Under the pieces are notes generated by a model, which worked only from the letters and a program-made list of their open reading frames with translations, was not told where the DNA came from and did not search any database. Below are positions 7,005-17,505 of a stretch of 64,000 nt of DNA, one piece after another. Each line of letters starts with the position of its first letter. Position 1 is the stretch's first letter. The DNA lies in assembly GCA_041277045.1 (NCBI GenBank), contig JBGFSY010000001.1, positions 1,178,001 to 1,242,000 of the forward strand, given 5' to 3'. The stretch comes from Reddybacter sp041277045. Its GTDB lineage: Bacteria; Pseudomonadota; Gammaproteobacteria; Pseudomonadales; Porticoccaceae. A program made the position numbers and the translations under genes.

Positions 7005-10000
7005 CTACTCGGTTTTATCGCTGAATATACGATCGACTTTAACCTCGGGGTTATCGAGGTCGCCGGTGATTTTGTAACCGATGCTGGAGATACGATCAAC
7101 CTGCTTTTCAAAAAGCTTACTGGTGATATAAACCCCGGCAGCGGCGGGGAGGCCACCGGCGAGGGCGACAATCCAGGGTAAATTGGTGCCTACGGGTAAG
7201 GTCGCAATTAAGCGCGCATCGATAGTTTCTTCCGCCAGGTTGGTCTGGCCCAGTAAGCGTAATTTGCCGGAGGGCAGAGTCACGACGATGGGCTCATCAA
7301 AGCGCATTTGATGTTCTTCAAAGGCCAGTCCGCCCTCCACATTGTCGAAATGAACACCCGTTGAAAAGAGGTCTGAAAAATCAAACTTTAGGCGTCGCAA
7401 CCAGGTGTCGAAGTTAATTAAGCCAATGACTTTGAGCAGGGCATTGGTGGTCGTACCCGGTGCCTGAAAGAAACGGCCCTTTTCAAAACGGAGGGCGATA
7501 TTACCCCTCAGAGCCTGGGTCGATAGATCCCAGGGTTTGCCCTGCCAACTTAAGTCAGTGAGGAAGGCAGCGCGATTGGTGGTGAGTATCATCGGCATAT
7601 CCCAGGCTTTGAGCACGCCGCCGAGATCATCGCTAAGCAGTGCCCCAGTGAACCCACTGCGGTGCTCGCCATTGATTTTGGTCCAGATCAGTTGAGCCGC
7701 ATCACCATCGGGTGTGTTGTCGATAGTGATACCGGTGATTTCTGCCTCGATCTGGTCGATGCGAACCCCTTGTTCATTGGCTCGCATAACAAAGGCCAGG
7801 CTGCCCAGCTCGTCGTCGCCAATGCGCAGGCCCTCAGTGACAAAATCCAGAGTGGGTAGTGTGCTGGGGTCGAGGTCACCTAAAAAGCTTTGTTCGCTGT
7901 CGAGCTCAGGTTTGGGAAGAGTGAGGTAATTCAAGCGCGCCACTATGGCTTGATCCCGGTCCTCGGGGACACGGATGTTACCGGCAAGTGTCGGGCTTTC
8001 AATATCGATATCCCATAATTGCTTGCTGTGCAGGGTGTCGACAGTGACGTCATCGAGTGTAAATCCGGCTGCGCTAAAGCGATCTATTTCGACCATAGCG
8101 CGGGTATCAAAGCCGGGTCTGTTCTCGCCTTTGGCAGAAGACGAGTTGCGTAGCAGTACCTCTAACCACTCATCCAGCTGAAACACCGGTGTGTGGCCGG
8201 TAACGAGTAGCCCTTTGTGCTCAGGTAAATTGTGCTCGCCGTTATTTTTCGTGTCCTCGAGGATGCTTTTGTCACCGATGTGGATGGAGCCGCTGGCTAG
8301 CTGCTGGTTGGCAATGCTGAGTTGAGCTTTGAGCTTGTCAGTGCGGGCATCGATGAGTAGGTCGCTCTCGCGAAATTGCAGGGCGGCGCGTAGGGGCCGG
8401 GTATCGCCCGCCGGTTTGTTCAGGGGGGCGGGCAAAGCAATGGCGATGCCCTGCAAGTCGGACCGCAGGGTGAGTGTCGGCGCTGAGTCGTTGTCCGGGC
8501 TAACAAAAGAGGCTGTGTAGGCCGCCGTTCCCGTGATGTTCTCGGTAAACAGGGGCTGCCAGCTGGGCGCCAAGGACAGATCGAGAAGCCCTGCGGCATC
8601 AATTTTTAGTTTGTTGCCCTGGGTGGCGATAGTTGCCTTGAGCGTTTGTCCCCAGAGCGATCCCGTTACGCCCGGGGAATAGAGTCCATCGTTGTCATTG
8701 TAGGCGATGGTGCCCTCTAGCTTGCTAAAAGCAACAGGCTGGAAATCACGCAGTTGCATGCGGCCCTGGCGAATATCCGCCTCCACACGATAGGACTCAC
8801 CCTGGCGGTTTGTCGATAAGGGAATAACAAGATCCAGCCTGGCAGAGGCATCCCCCTGTATTTCCCAGCTGCGCAGGGTCGCCATCCTATTGGCCAGGGG
8901 CGAGTTTAGTAGGCTATTGACTGCAGTATTCAAAGGTGAGGTGATATTCGCTTGAACCGACAGCAGGTCGCCAGGCAGAGTGGCGATTAGGGCCTTATCG
9001 AGCTGTGCCAATTCGGGGCCAGCACCGATTTTGGCGCTGTTAACGATGCCCTTGAACAGCGTGTCATCGATAGTGATTTGAGCGGAAAGGTCACTGAGTT
9101 TGGGCCAGCCCGGGTCGTAATTGAGCTCGCCATTTGTCAGCTGGCTATAGAATTGAATGCTGCGTTTTTGTGGGCTCTCGCCTTTGAGTGAACCACGCCA
9201 GATAAAGCCCGCTTCGGTAATATCTGTATCGCCTATCGAGCGTTCTAGCCAGTCGAGTAAGGTGGGATTGAGTATCGCGGGTAAGTAGTTATTTCGGTAG
9301 CGGGAATGACTATTCTTGATGCCTGCCTGAAGGAACATCTCTGGCTCTCGGCCCTTGTTTTTAGTCGGGATGTCGAGGCTGATATAGGCGCGTATTTCAC
9401 CTTCTTTGCCGCGTATATCAATGGGCCCGCCAGCGATTTGCAGGCTAGAATCATCACTTGTCCAAGCAATGTTAACGCGACCCCGCGTGGGGCCGTAGTG
9501 CATAAAATCTGTATAGACGCCGGGGTAACGCATGGCGAAATTATCACCTGTATCAAGGTCGAAATAACCCTGGTCGTCCTGCCATTGAAAATAACCACTG
9601 AGTCCGCGAACAGCCGGGGTGCTGTGCCAGGCGTCGAGGGATAGCTGCTCAATATGGGCACCGAACTGAGTGAGGGGGCGAGCTTTTTTCAGGTCGAGTG
9701 TGAGTTTTATACCTTGCAGTCGACCTGAAGGGTTTAATGTCTTGATCAGTGCTGCAGTCGCCTCGCCGCCTAACTGGGTTTGCACCAGGCTGTGCTTAAG
9801 TGTGGAGAGATTGATGTGGTCGGCCGCCAGGGATATTTTATGCCAGTCTTCACCAAGGCCCTGTTGAAAGCTCATATTTAACGGCTTGATCACCAACTTG
9901 CCCCAGTCAAAGCGCAGGTTCTGGCACTGTAATCCCCAGTTTGTACCACTGGTAAACCAGCCGGTGAGGGTGGTGTCGAGGTTTTTTATGGGTGGGAGCT

Positions 10001-10901
10001 CGGCATCCCAGTTTAAGGGGATCTCTTCAGCCTTTACCTTGCCACGCAAATCGAAGTGGCCGGGTTTGAGCGATGCTATCCATAGCTCTGCATCGAGCAG
10101 GGTGTTGGAATCTGCTGTTGAACTCAGGGGTGAAAGCGGGAGCCAACCGCGAAGAATGATGCCCAGGGCATTGCGCAGGTTAACCCGGCTAAAATTGATA
10201 TAAGCCTTACCGTCGAAGTTCTCCCAGTTGTTAGGGTCGCCTCTGCCCTCAACAAGCAGTTCAGCTTTGTCCTCAGCCTGATCCAGCGAGAGGCGCGCTC
10301 GAGCGCGGTGAAAATTGCCGTTACTTTCGATCTGTACATCGTCGATATAAAGTGTGGTTGTGGTGCCATCATAAAAGGCGACATCGACAGCAACTTGTTC
10401 GATGCCAATATGCGTGCTGAGCAGGATGATATTGGTGAGGACATCCATTTGCCCGCGGTTATTGGTTTCATCATCGAGCCCAGAAATGGGAAAGTTGCTG
10501 ACGAACCACTTGCCCTCGGCATTTTCAAGCAGCGTTAGCTTGACCTCGCCGATGCTCAGGTCGTTCCAGATAATCTCTCCATTGAGAATACTGCGCAGGA
10601 TGTCGACGTCTGACTGGACGCTACTGATGGTAATGGCGGGGGCGTCGCCCTGAGATGTGATACTTAGGCTTTGGGCCTGAAGTCTGGGGGTCAATCGTGT
10701 CCAGCTGCCACCCATATGTTCTGTGGCGATCTGCACGCCGAGTCGCTCTGAGAGTATCTGGCCAATGAGTTCCTGGTGCTGTTCAAGAGAGGGTAGTAGC
10801 TGGCGGCCGATGATCACCAGCAGGGCGTAACTAATAATTAAAAAGGCGAGAGCAGACCATGCATAGCGGGCGCTACGCTTTAATACTGCTGGAACATCCA
10901 A
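7005..10901 (-). CDS. yhdP: AsmA-like phospholipid transporter YhdP
   Basis: YhdP, with TamB and YdbH, forms inner-membrane-anchored bridges that carry phospholipid to the outer membrane. The protein has about 1298 residues, close to E. coli YhdP (about 1266). It has one N-terminal transmembrane helix (around residues 12-35, SALAFLIISYALLVIIG), then the long repetitive beta-rich DUF3971/AsmA-like body, ending in the conserved region near GTTTNALLKVIGLINFDTWL. There is no ATG near the start. TTG at 10901 lies 9 nt after AGGAG; another TTG at 10910 abuts that site and is less likely. It begins 24 bp after rng, in one operon. Confidence 0.93.
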   Translation of the reverse strand: MDVPAVLKRSARYAWSALAFLIISYALLVIIGRQLLPSLEQHQELIGQILSERLGVQIATEHMGGSWTRLTPRLQAQSLSITSQGDAPAITISSVQSDVDILRSILNGEIIWNDLSIGEVKLTLLENAEGKWFVSNFPISGLDDETNNRGQMDVLTNIILLSTHIGIEQVAVDVAFYDGTTTTLYIDDVQIESNGNFHRARARLSLDQAEDKAELLVEGRGDPNNWENFDGKAYINFSRVNLRNALGIILRGWLPLSPLSSTADSNTLLDAELWIASLKPGHFDLRGKVKAEEIPLNWDAELPPIKNLDTTLTGWFTSGTNWGLQCQNLRFDWGKLVIKPLNMSFQQGLGEDWHKISLAADHINLSTLKHSLVQTQLGGEATAALIKTLNPSGRLQGIKLTLDLKKARPLTQFGAHIEQLSLDAWHSTPAVRGLSGYFQWQDDQGYFDLDTGDNFAMRYPGVYTDFMHYGPTRGRVNIAWTSDDSSLQIAGGPIDIRGKEGEIRAYISLDIPTKNKGREPEMFLQAGIKNSHSRYRNNYLPAILNPTLLDWLERSIGDTDITEAGFIWRGSLKGESPQKRSIQFYSQLTNGELNYDPGWPKLSDLSAQITIDDTLFKGIVNSAKIGAGPELAQLDKALIATLPGDLLSVQANITSPLNTAVNSLLNSPLANRMATLRSWEIQGDASARLDLVIPLSTNRQGESYRVEADIRQGRMQLRDFQPVAFSKLEGTIAYNDNDGLYSPGVTGSLWGQTLKATIATQGNKLKIDAAGLLDLSLAPSWQPLFTENITGTAAYTASFVSPDNDSAPTLTLRSDLQGIAIALPAPLNKPAGDTRPLRAALQFRESDLLIDARTDKLKAQLSIANQQLASGSIHIGDKSILEDTKNNGEHNLPEHKGLLVTGHTPVFQLDEWLEVLLRNSSSAKGENRPGFDTRAMVEIDRFSAAGFTLDDVTVDTLHSKQLWDIDIESPTLAGNIRVPEDRDQAIVARLNYLTLPKPELDSEQSFLGDLDPSTLPTLDFVTEGLRIGDDELGSLAFVMRANEQGVRIDQIEAEITGITIDNTPDGDAAQLIWTKINGEHRSGFTGALLSDDLGGVLKAWDMPMILTTNRAAFLTDLSWQGKPWDLSTQALRGNIALRFEKGRFFQAPGTTTNALLKVIGLINFDTWLRRLKFDFSDLFSTGVHFDNVEGGLAFEEHQMRFDEPIVVTLPSGKLRLLGQTNLAEETIDARLIATLPVGTNLPWIVALAGGLPAAAGVYITSKLFEKQVDRISSIGYKITGDLDNPEVKVDRIFSDKTE

Positions 10902-10925
10902 TATCGGCAACTCCTAAACAGACGG

Positions 10926-12407
10926 CTAAACAGTAATAATGTCGTACTGCTCCTGAGAATAGCTACCTTCGGTGCGGAATTCGATGGGGCAATTGATTTC
11001 TTGCTCTGCAGCACTGAGGTAGGCGGCCTCCTGATCAAGAATGCGTTCAACCACGGCGGGCGAGGCCAGAACCAGCCTTTTTTTCGCTCCGCTAGTGCCG
11101 GCATGATTGACGATTTCCCGCAGGATAGAAAATGAGGTGGTTTCCACCGACTTTAAAAAGCCCCGTCCCTGGCAGTGCCCACAGGGCTCACAAAGCAGGC
11201 GTTGCAGGCTTTCGCTGGTGCGTTTGCGGGTCATTTCCACCAGGCCCAGCTCCGACACGCCGGTGACTTTCATTTTGACGTGATCGAGTTCGAGTTCCTT
11301 TTCCAAACGGCGTAAGACTTGGCGGCGGTGCTCGGGGTCTTTCATGTCGATAAAGTCGAGAATGATAATGCCGCCGAGATTGCGCAGGCGCAGTTGCCGG
11401 GCAATGGCGCTGGCTGCTTCGAGGTTGGTGGTATAGATGGTTTCGCTAAGATTACGGTGTCCAACAAAACCACCTGTGTTGACGTCGATGGTGGTCATGG
11501 CCTCGGTTTGGTCGAAAATCAGGTAGCCACCGGATTTGAGTTTGACCTTGCGTTCAAGAGATTTATCAATCTCATCTTCGACGCCGTAAAGGCTGAAAAT
11601 AGGTCGCTGTTCATCATAATGCTCGAGCTTTTCGAGCATTTCCGGGCTGAAGTTTTCGGTAAAGCGATGCATCTGTTTATGGATATCGATGGAGTCGACG
11701 CGAATTCGTTCAACCGTTTCAGCGGCGACATCCCTCATGGTGCGCAGAGAGAGTGGCAGGTCGTGATAAATACAGGTCTTTGGGGGCAGGCGGGTCATTT
11801 TGTCTTTGACCAAACCCCATAAGCGGTGCAGGTATTCCACGTCGGTGCGGAACTCATCTTCTGCTACGCCATCGGCGACAGTTCGAATAATATAGCCACC
11901 GCCTTCTTCTTTCATGCCGCCGGCTTCGACGGCCAGGTCGAGCTGGCTGCGCAGTCTCTCTCTCTCGTCTTCCTTTTCAATGCGCTGGGAAATACCGACA
12001 TGCCCGACGCCGGGCATATAAACCAGGTAGCGAGACGAAACGGAGAGGTGGGTGGATAGCCTTGCACCCTTGCTACTGATGGGCTCTTTAACCACCTGTA
12101 CGGGGAGCTCCTGGCCCTCGCGTAATAATTGACGGATGTCGGGTGTTTCGGTTGGGTTTTCATCGCCGCCGGGGGCAGAGCTTTGCATAATGTCGTTAGC
12201 GTGGATAAAACCGGCTTTATCGAGGCCGATTTCAACAAATGCGGCCTGCATGCCGGGCATAACGCGGACTACCTTGCCGTTGTATATATTGCCAACCAGG
12301 CTGCGATGCCCGACTCTTTCGATGGCTATATCGACCAGTATGCCATCCTCAAGACGAGCAACGCGGGTTTCCGTGGGGGTGATATTGACGAGAATTTCTG
12401 CTTTCAT
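10926..12407 (-). CDS. rng: Ribonuclease G
   Basis: RNase G is an endoribonuclease that matures the 5' end of 16S rRNA and turns over some mRNAs. The 493-residue protein has an N-terminal S1 RNA-binding region (about residues 35-125, containing VGNIYNGKV and GFIHANDI). The RNase E/G catalytic core follows, with IDVNTGGFVG and IIILDFIDM supplying the two metal-binding Asp residues, then the zinc-link CEPC motif (LLCEPCGHCQGRG). It lacks RNase E's long C-terminal scaffold, so it is RNase G. The ATG at 12407 overlaps the maf stop as ATGA, which implies translational coupling and decides the start against an upstream TTG. Confidence 0.95.
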   Translation of the reverse strand: MKAEILVNITPTETRVARLEDGILVDIAIERVGHRSLVGNIYNGKVVRVMPGMQAAFVEIGLDKAGFIHANDIMQSSAPGGDENPTETPDIRQLLREGQELPVQVVKEPISSKGARLSTHLSVSSRYLVYMPGVGHVGISQRIEKEDERERLRSQLDLAVEAGGMKEEGGGYIIRTVADGVAEDEFRTDVEYLHRLWGLVKDKMTRLPPKTCIYHDLPLSLRTMRDVAAETVERIRVDSIDIHKQMHRFTENFSPEMLEKLEHYDEQRPIFSLYGVEDEIDKSLERKVKLKSGGYLIFDQTEAMTTIDVNTGGFVGHRNLSETIYTTNLEAASAIARQLRLRNLGGIIILDFIDMKDPEHRRQVLRRLEKELELDHVKMKVTGVSELGLVEMTRKRTSESLQRLLCEPCGHCQGRGFLKSVETTSFSILREIVNHAGTSGAKKRLVLASPAVVERILDQEAAYLSAAEQEINCPIEFRTEGSYSQEQYDIITV

Positions 12408-13006
12408 CGTGCATTCCAACAAGCAATATTAAAACGCTCAAATAACTCAAACGTTTGCAAAAGCGGCAGGCCAACGACACCTGAATAACTACCTGTAATA
12501 CCTTCTACGAACACGGCTCCCAGGCCTTGAATGGCATAGGCGCCCGCTTTTCCCAGTGGTTCGCCTGTGAACCAGTAGCGTTCGTATTCTTGTTCTTTTA
12601 TTTCCCGAAACTGAACAGAGGTTTCAGATAGTCTGAGTTCTGTTCGGCCTTCGGCAACTACCGCAATTGCGGATAATACCCTATGACTTCGCCCTGACAA
12701 AGCACGCAATGTGGCAATTGTCTCCGACTTGTCCGCGGGTTTGGAAAAAACCTTATTATCGAGCACTACCGTGGTGTCGGCACCTAATACGGGCAGGTTA
12801 ATTTCCAGCTTTTGTTGCGCTACCGCCTGGGCTTTTTCACGAGCTAGACGCTGGACATAGTCTTCTGGGGTTTCACTCGGGTGCTGGGTTTCATCAATAT
12901 CGGCAGGATGAATGGCAAAGCGGACGCCAATTTGGCGTAACAGCTCTGCACGCCGGGGGGAGGAGGAGGCCAGAATAAGATCGGTATCAGTGAATGTGCT
13001 GCTCAT
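12404..13006 (-). CDS. maf: Maf/YhdE family nucleoside triphosphate pyrophosphatase
   Basis: Maf proteins hydrolyse dTTP, UTP and modified nucleotides to the monophosphate and are linked to septum and division control. The 200-residue protein carries the family signature ILASSSPRRAELL near residues 11-23, then GADTTVV. Later GKAGAYAIQG and the terminal GSYSGVVGLPL are typical of the YhdE (dTTP/UTP) subgroup. It lies 24 bp after mreD and overlaps rng by four bases, so it is co-translated within the mre-maf-rng cluster, an arrangement shared by many Gammaproteobacteria. Confidence 0.94.
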   Translation of the reverse strand: MSSTFTDTDLILASSSPRRAELLRQIGVRFAIHPADIDETQHPSETPEDYVQRLAREKAQAVAQQKLEINLPVLGADTTVVLDNKVFSKPADKSETIATLRALSGRSHRVLSAIAVVAEGRTELRLSETSVQFREIKEQEYERYWFTGEPLGKAGAYAIQGLGAVFVEGITGSYSGVVGLPLLQTFELFERFNIACWNAR

Positions 13007-13030
13007 AATTACGGGTCAACAATGCGCTTA

Positions 13031-13513
13031 TTAAAAAATCCGCTGTAGTCGATACAGGGTGCCCACTACCAAGGGCCAGATGAGAGCACTGCTGAGTGCC
13101 GGGTAGAAAATGCGCCAGCCGAGTACGATATCTTCGGATATAAGGCGAGTGCTCACCCAGATGGTTTGATAAAGCATTACGATGAGCAGGGCAGCCAGGC
13201 ACTGAAAGGGCAGGCTTAAGTGGCGCACGCGGTATTCCTGGGTTTTTAGGAGGTAAGCCGTTACCGACATGGCCAGTGCGTTTTGGCCGATCACGTTGCC
13301 GTAGAGCAGGTCGAGTAACAGGCCGACTAGCCAGACAAAGGTAATACCGATGTGCTGGGGCTGGACTAACAACCAGTAGATGCTAATCAGCAGCACAAAG
13401 GGAGGGCGCCAGAATGCCAGGTCGCCGTGGAGAGGCAGGCTGTAAAGAAACAGTGCTGTAATTAGGCTGAGGCATAATGCCGTCAGCGGTATCGGGCTAT
13501 TACCCCTTGGCAT
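13031..13513 (-). CDS. mreD: Rod shape-determining protein MreD
   Basis: MreD is an inner-membrane component of the elongasome with MreB, MreC, RodA and PBP2. It has 160 residues, the usual length, and is almost entirely hydrophobic with five to six helices. The family's central stretch appears as VGLLLDLLYGNVIGQNALAMS. Its ATG lies inside the end of mreC (14-bp overlap), so it is probably translated by coupling with mreC. No strong ribosome site is visible. Confidence 0.93.
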   Translation of the reverse strand: MPRGNSPIPLTALCLSLITALFLYSLPLHGDLAFWRPPFVLLISIYWLLVQPQHIGITFVWLVGLLLDLLYGNVIGQNALAMSVTAYLLKTQEYRVRHLSLPFQCLAALLIVMLYQTIWVSTRLISEDIVLGWRIFYPALSSALIWPLVVGTLYRLQRIF

Positions 13514-14357
13514 TGTCAGAGCCGGAAATTATTGCTTGCCGCGTCGTTTCGGTGGTCTGCGGGTAGTTATCAAGGGCTTCAACGGCGGTAAATACCACCA
13601 GTAGACGCAGGCTGCGGTCGACCTTGGCGGCGGGCGTGACGCTGACCTCTATAAAGGCCTGCCCGGGGTCTTTGTTAATGGCGTTGACCGTACCGACCGG
13701 ATAGCCCGAGGGGAAGCGTCCGCCGAGCCCGGAGCTGAGCAGGGTATCGCCGACCTGAATATCCTGGGTTGGGGAGACGTGACGCAAGCGCAGGCGCTGG
13801 AAGTTGCCGCTACCCTCGATAATGCCGCGCACATTGTTGCGCAGATTGTAAATCGGCAGCGCATGGCGGGAGTCGGTGATTAAGAGTACACGGCTGTGAT
13901 CTTCGAAGACTTCCGTCACCTGTCCCATGAGTCCCTCGCCGTCGATTACGGCCAGACCTTCGCTGATGTTGTCTGAAGACCCCCGATTGATGGTGATGTT
14001 GTGGTGAAAGGGGTCGGGGGAAATGCCCACGAGTTCTGCGACGAGGACACTGTTTTTAACCAGCTCGGCACCGTTGAGCAGGCTTTTTAGTTGCAGGTTT
14101 TCGGCGGACAATTCGGCCATACGCTGGAGCTGGGCTTTGTAAACCAAGATCTCAGTTTCCAGCTTGTCATTATTGGCGATGATGGCGGCGCGGCTCTCAA
14201 GGAATTCGTCGTTCCACTCACGCCAGCGCATAGGCAGGGTTGATGCCCATTGAAAAGGCTGGGCAAGAGGCTCCAGCCAGACGTGGCCCGGGCGCAGCCA
14301 GTTGGTAAATGAATCGAGAGCAATCAGGGTGAGCGCGGCCAGCGCCAGAATCAGCAT
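13500..14357 (-). CDS. mreC: Rod shape-determining protein MreC (start uncertain)
   Basis: MreC is a bitopic periplasmic scaffold of the elongasome. After an N-terminal membrane helix (LILALAALTLIALDSF) there is a coiled-coil segment near residues 55-90 and then the double beta-barrel domain, with GLAVIDGEGLMGQV and VGDTLLSSGLGGRFPSGYPVG. The ATG at 14357 has no ribosome site and trims the usual cytoplasmic tail. Upstream in the same frame the codons read Ser-Ile-Lys-Asn-Leu-Phe, matching the MIKPLF-type N-termini I know from relatives, yet there is no ATG, GTG or TTG there. Either a rare start codon is used, or the short form is made, or one base is wrong. It lies between mreB and mreD. Confidence 0.9.
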   Translation of the reverse strand: MLILALAALTLIALDSFTNWLRPGHVWLEPLAQPFQWASTLPMRWREWNDEFLESRAAIIANNDKLETEILVYKAQLQRMAELSAENLQLKSLLNGAELVKNSVLVAELVGISPDPFHHNITINRGSSDNISEGLAVIDGEGLMGQVTEVFEDHSRVLLITDSRHALPIYNLRNNVRGIIEGSGNFQRLRLRHVSPTQDIQVGDTLLSSGLGGRFPSGYPVGTVNAINKDPGQAFIEVSVTPAAKVDRSLRLLVVFTAVEALDNYPQTTETTRQAIISGSDNAKG

Positions 14358-14436
14358 ACGTTGTGGAGAAGAGTTTTGTTGAAATAAATTTTTGATACTT
14401 AGGGCTCGTAGGGTCTTGGTTCTGTGGAGCTTTGAC

Positions 14437-15513
<1,077 letters not shown>

Positions 15514-15531
15514 TTAGTGCGGGATCTGGCG

Positions 15532-15559
15532 ATTGTAAAAATTGGCGAAACTGTAACAA
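15532..15559 (-). promoter_or_regulatory. Candidate sigma-70 promoter of mreB
   Basis: On the minus strand TTGTTA (15554-15559) and TACAAT (15532-15537) are separated by 16 bp. The -10 matches five of six consensus bases. The start would fall about 55 nt before the mreB ATG. Confidence 0.45.
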
Positions 15560-15579
15560 CGGCGGGGATTTAGGGCAAG

Positions 15580-15601
15580 GTGTAAATATGATACCTTACA
15601 C
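15580..15601 (+). promoter_or_regulatory. Candidate gatC -10 inside an inverted repeat
   Basis: TATGAT (15587-15592) resembles a -10 about 46 nt before gatC. It lies inside the inverted repeat GTGTAA-10 nt-TTACAC (15580-15601). No clear -35 is present, so a regulator binding the repeat is possible but unproven. Confidence 0.3.
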
Positions 15602-15637
15602 GGCCTTTAAGACGCACTCAGGATAGCAAACTCCACT

Positions 15638-15925
15638 ATGTCCATCGATAGAGCTGATATTGAAAAACTTGGCGAGCTGGCGCGCATTCACATCAGTGAT
15701 GAAAATACCCAGGCGAGCGCGAAAAGTATTAACGAAGTGCTGGCACTGGTCGATCAGCTGCAGGCTGTCGATACCGCGAATATTGAGCCCTTGGCCAACC
15801 CACTGGGTGCCCGGCAGCGCCTGCGTCTCGACGAAGTGAGCGAGACTAACCGTCGCGAAGCGTTTCAGGCGATTGCACCGGCGACGGAAGACGGTCTCTA
15901 TCTGGTGCCGAAAGTCATCGAATAG
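15638..15925 (+). CDS. gatC: Glu/Asp-tRNA(Gln/Asn) amidotransferase subunit C
   Basis: GatC is the small chaperone-like subunit that wraps around GatA and GatB in the GatCAB complex. The 95-residue protein starts with the typical helical MSIDRADIEKLGELARI. It contains LANPLGARQRLRLDEV in the extended central belt, and ends at the expected LYLVPKVIE. It heads the gatC-gatA-gatB cluster. A 111-bp gap before gatA contains a small hairpin (GTCTC/GAGAC). Presence of GatCAB implies that Gln-tRNA(Gln), Asn-tRNA(Asn) or both are made indirectly here. Confidence 0.95.
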   Translation: MSIDRADIEKLGELARIHISDENTQASAKSINEVLALVDQLQAVDTANIEPLANPLGARQRLRLDEVSETNRREAFQAIAPATEDGLYLVPKVIE

Positions 15926-16036
15926 AAGGCTCGGTTATTAACTGAACACAGTGAAGCATGCCGTTGGCGACAGTAATCGTCAGTGGTGTGTCGTACATCA
16001 AACACGGTCTCTGCGGAGACAGTCTGAGGAGACAGG

Positions 16037-17491
16037 ATGCACAACCTTACCCTGGCCGAATTAAGCGCAGGTTTAGATGCTGGCAAATTTTCGAGTGTCG
16101 AAGTGACGCAGCATTTTCTCGCCCGCATCAAGCGGCTCGATGGCAATTACAATAGTTTTATCACCATTACCGAAGAGCGCGCTTTAGCTCAAGCTGCCGA
16201 GGCTGATAAACAGCGGGCCGCCGGTAATGCCCCAGCCCTGTGTGGTGTACCCATCGCCCACAAAGATATTTTCTGCACCGACGGTGTGCGCACCAGTTGT
16301 GGTTCGAAGATGCTCGACAACTTTGTGCCGCCCTACGATGCCACCGTGGTTGAGAACCTTGCCGCCGCTGGCGTGGTGGTATTGGGTAAAACCAATATGG
16401 ATGAGTTCGCCATGGGCTCGTCCAATGAAACCAGTTATTACGGCCCGGTTAAAAACCCCTGGAATGTTGATTGTGTGCCTGGTGGCTCCTCGGGTGGTTC
16501 GGCGGCAGCTGTTGCCGCGCGGCTGACCCCTGCTGCCACGGCCACCGATACCGGCGGCTCCATTCGTCAACCCGCTGCCCTGTGTGGCATCACCGGCTTA
16601 AAACCAACCTACGGACGCGTCTCACGCTGGGGCATGATCGCCTTTGCCTCGAGTCTCGATCAGGGTGGGCCAATGGCGCGCACGGCTGAAGACCTCGCAC
16701 TGATGCTCAACGAAATGTCGGGCTTTGATAGTAAAGACTCCACTTCGATTGAGTACGATGTACCCGATTATCGCACTGGCTTAAATCAAGATATCAGTGG
16801 CATGACCATCGGTGTGCCCGAAGAGTATTTCGACGAGGGTTTAAACCCAGCCACCGAGCAGGCAACACGCAATGCCCTGGCCGAGTTGGAAAAGCAGGGC
16901 GCTAAACTCAAAACCATCAGTTTGCCCCACTCCCATCTTTCGGTACCGGCCTATTATGTGATTGCCCCGGCTGAGGCCTCGGCAAACTTGTCCCGCTTTG
17001 ACGGCTCACGCTATGGCTATCGCTGTGAAAACCCGGTTGACTTGCGCGATATGTATATGCGCAGTCGCTCCGAAGGCTTTGGTGATGAGGTTAAACGGCG
17101 TATTTTGATCGGCGCCTATTGTTTGTCGGCGGGTTATTACGATGCCTACTACAACAAAGCCATGCAGGTACGCCGCTTAATCAAAGAAGATTTCGTCAGC
17201 GCCTTTAAAGACGTCGATATGATTGCCGGCCCCACTTGCCCCAACCCGGCCTTTGAATTCGGCGCCAAAAGTGACGACCCGGTAGCCATGTATCTGGAAG
17301 ATATCTACACCATTGCCACCAATTTGGCGGGCCTGCCCGGCATGTCGCTGCCCTGTGGTTTAGTCGACGACAAGCCCGTTGGCCTGCAACTTATTGGCAA
17401 CTATTTTGACGAGGGGCGGATGCTTAATGTCGCCCACCGTTATCAACAAATCAGCGATTGGCATTCACGCTGTGCCCCCGGCATCGATTAA
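16037..17491 (+). CDS. gatA: Glu/Asp-tRNA(Gln/Asn) amidotransferase subunit A
   Basis: GatA is the amidase that releases ammonia from glutamine and feeds it to GatB for transamidation of mischarged Glu- or Asp-tRNA. It has 484 residues, the normal length. The amidase-signature triad is visible as K76 (PIAHKDIF), cis-S151 ([10 protein letters not shown]) and S175 ([10 protein letters not shown]). A TGAGGAGA ribosome site lies close before the ATG. gatB begins 14 bp after its stop, with AAGGAG overlapping the gatA stop region, so the two are co-translated. Confidence 0.97.
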   Translation: MHNLTLAELSAGLDAGKFSSVEVTQHFLARIKRLDGNYNSFITITEERALAQAAEADKQRAAGNAPALCGVPIAHKDIFCTDGVRTSCGSKMLDNFVPPYDATVVENLAAAGVVVLGKTNMDEFAMGSSNETSYYGPVKNPWNVDCVPGGSSGGSAAAVAARLTPAATATDTGGSIRQPAALCGITGLKPTYGRVSRWGMIAFASSLDQGGPMARTAEDLALMLNEMSGFDSKDSTSIEYDVPDYRTGLNQDISGMTIGVPEEYFDEGLNPATEQATRNALAELEKQGAKLKTISLPHSHLSVPAYYVIAPAEASANLSRFDGSRYGYRCENPVDLRDMYMRSRSEGFGDEVKRRILIGAYCLSAGYYDAYYNKAMQVRRLIKEDFVSAFKDVDMIAGPTCPNPAFEFGAKSDDPVAMYLEDIYTIATNLAGLPGMSLPCGLVDDKPVGLQLIGNYFDEGRMLNVAHRYQQISDWHSRCAPGID

Positions 17492-17505
17492 GGAGTACGG
17501 ATAGC

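Noticed and set aside
12404..12422. Upstream TTG start for rng
   Set aside because: The ATG at 12407 overlaps the maf stop as ATGA and gives the family's usual N-terminus; the TTG form only adds five unsupported residues.
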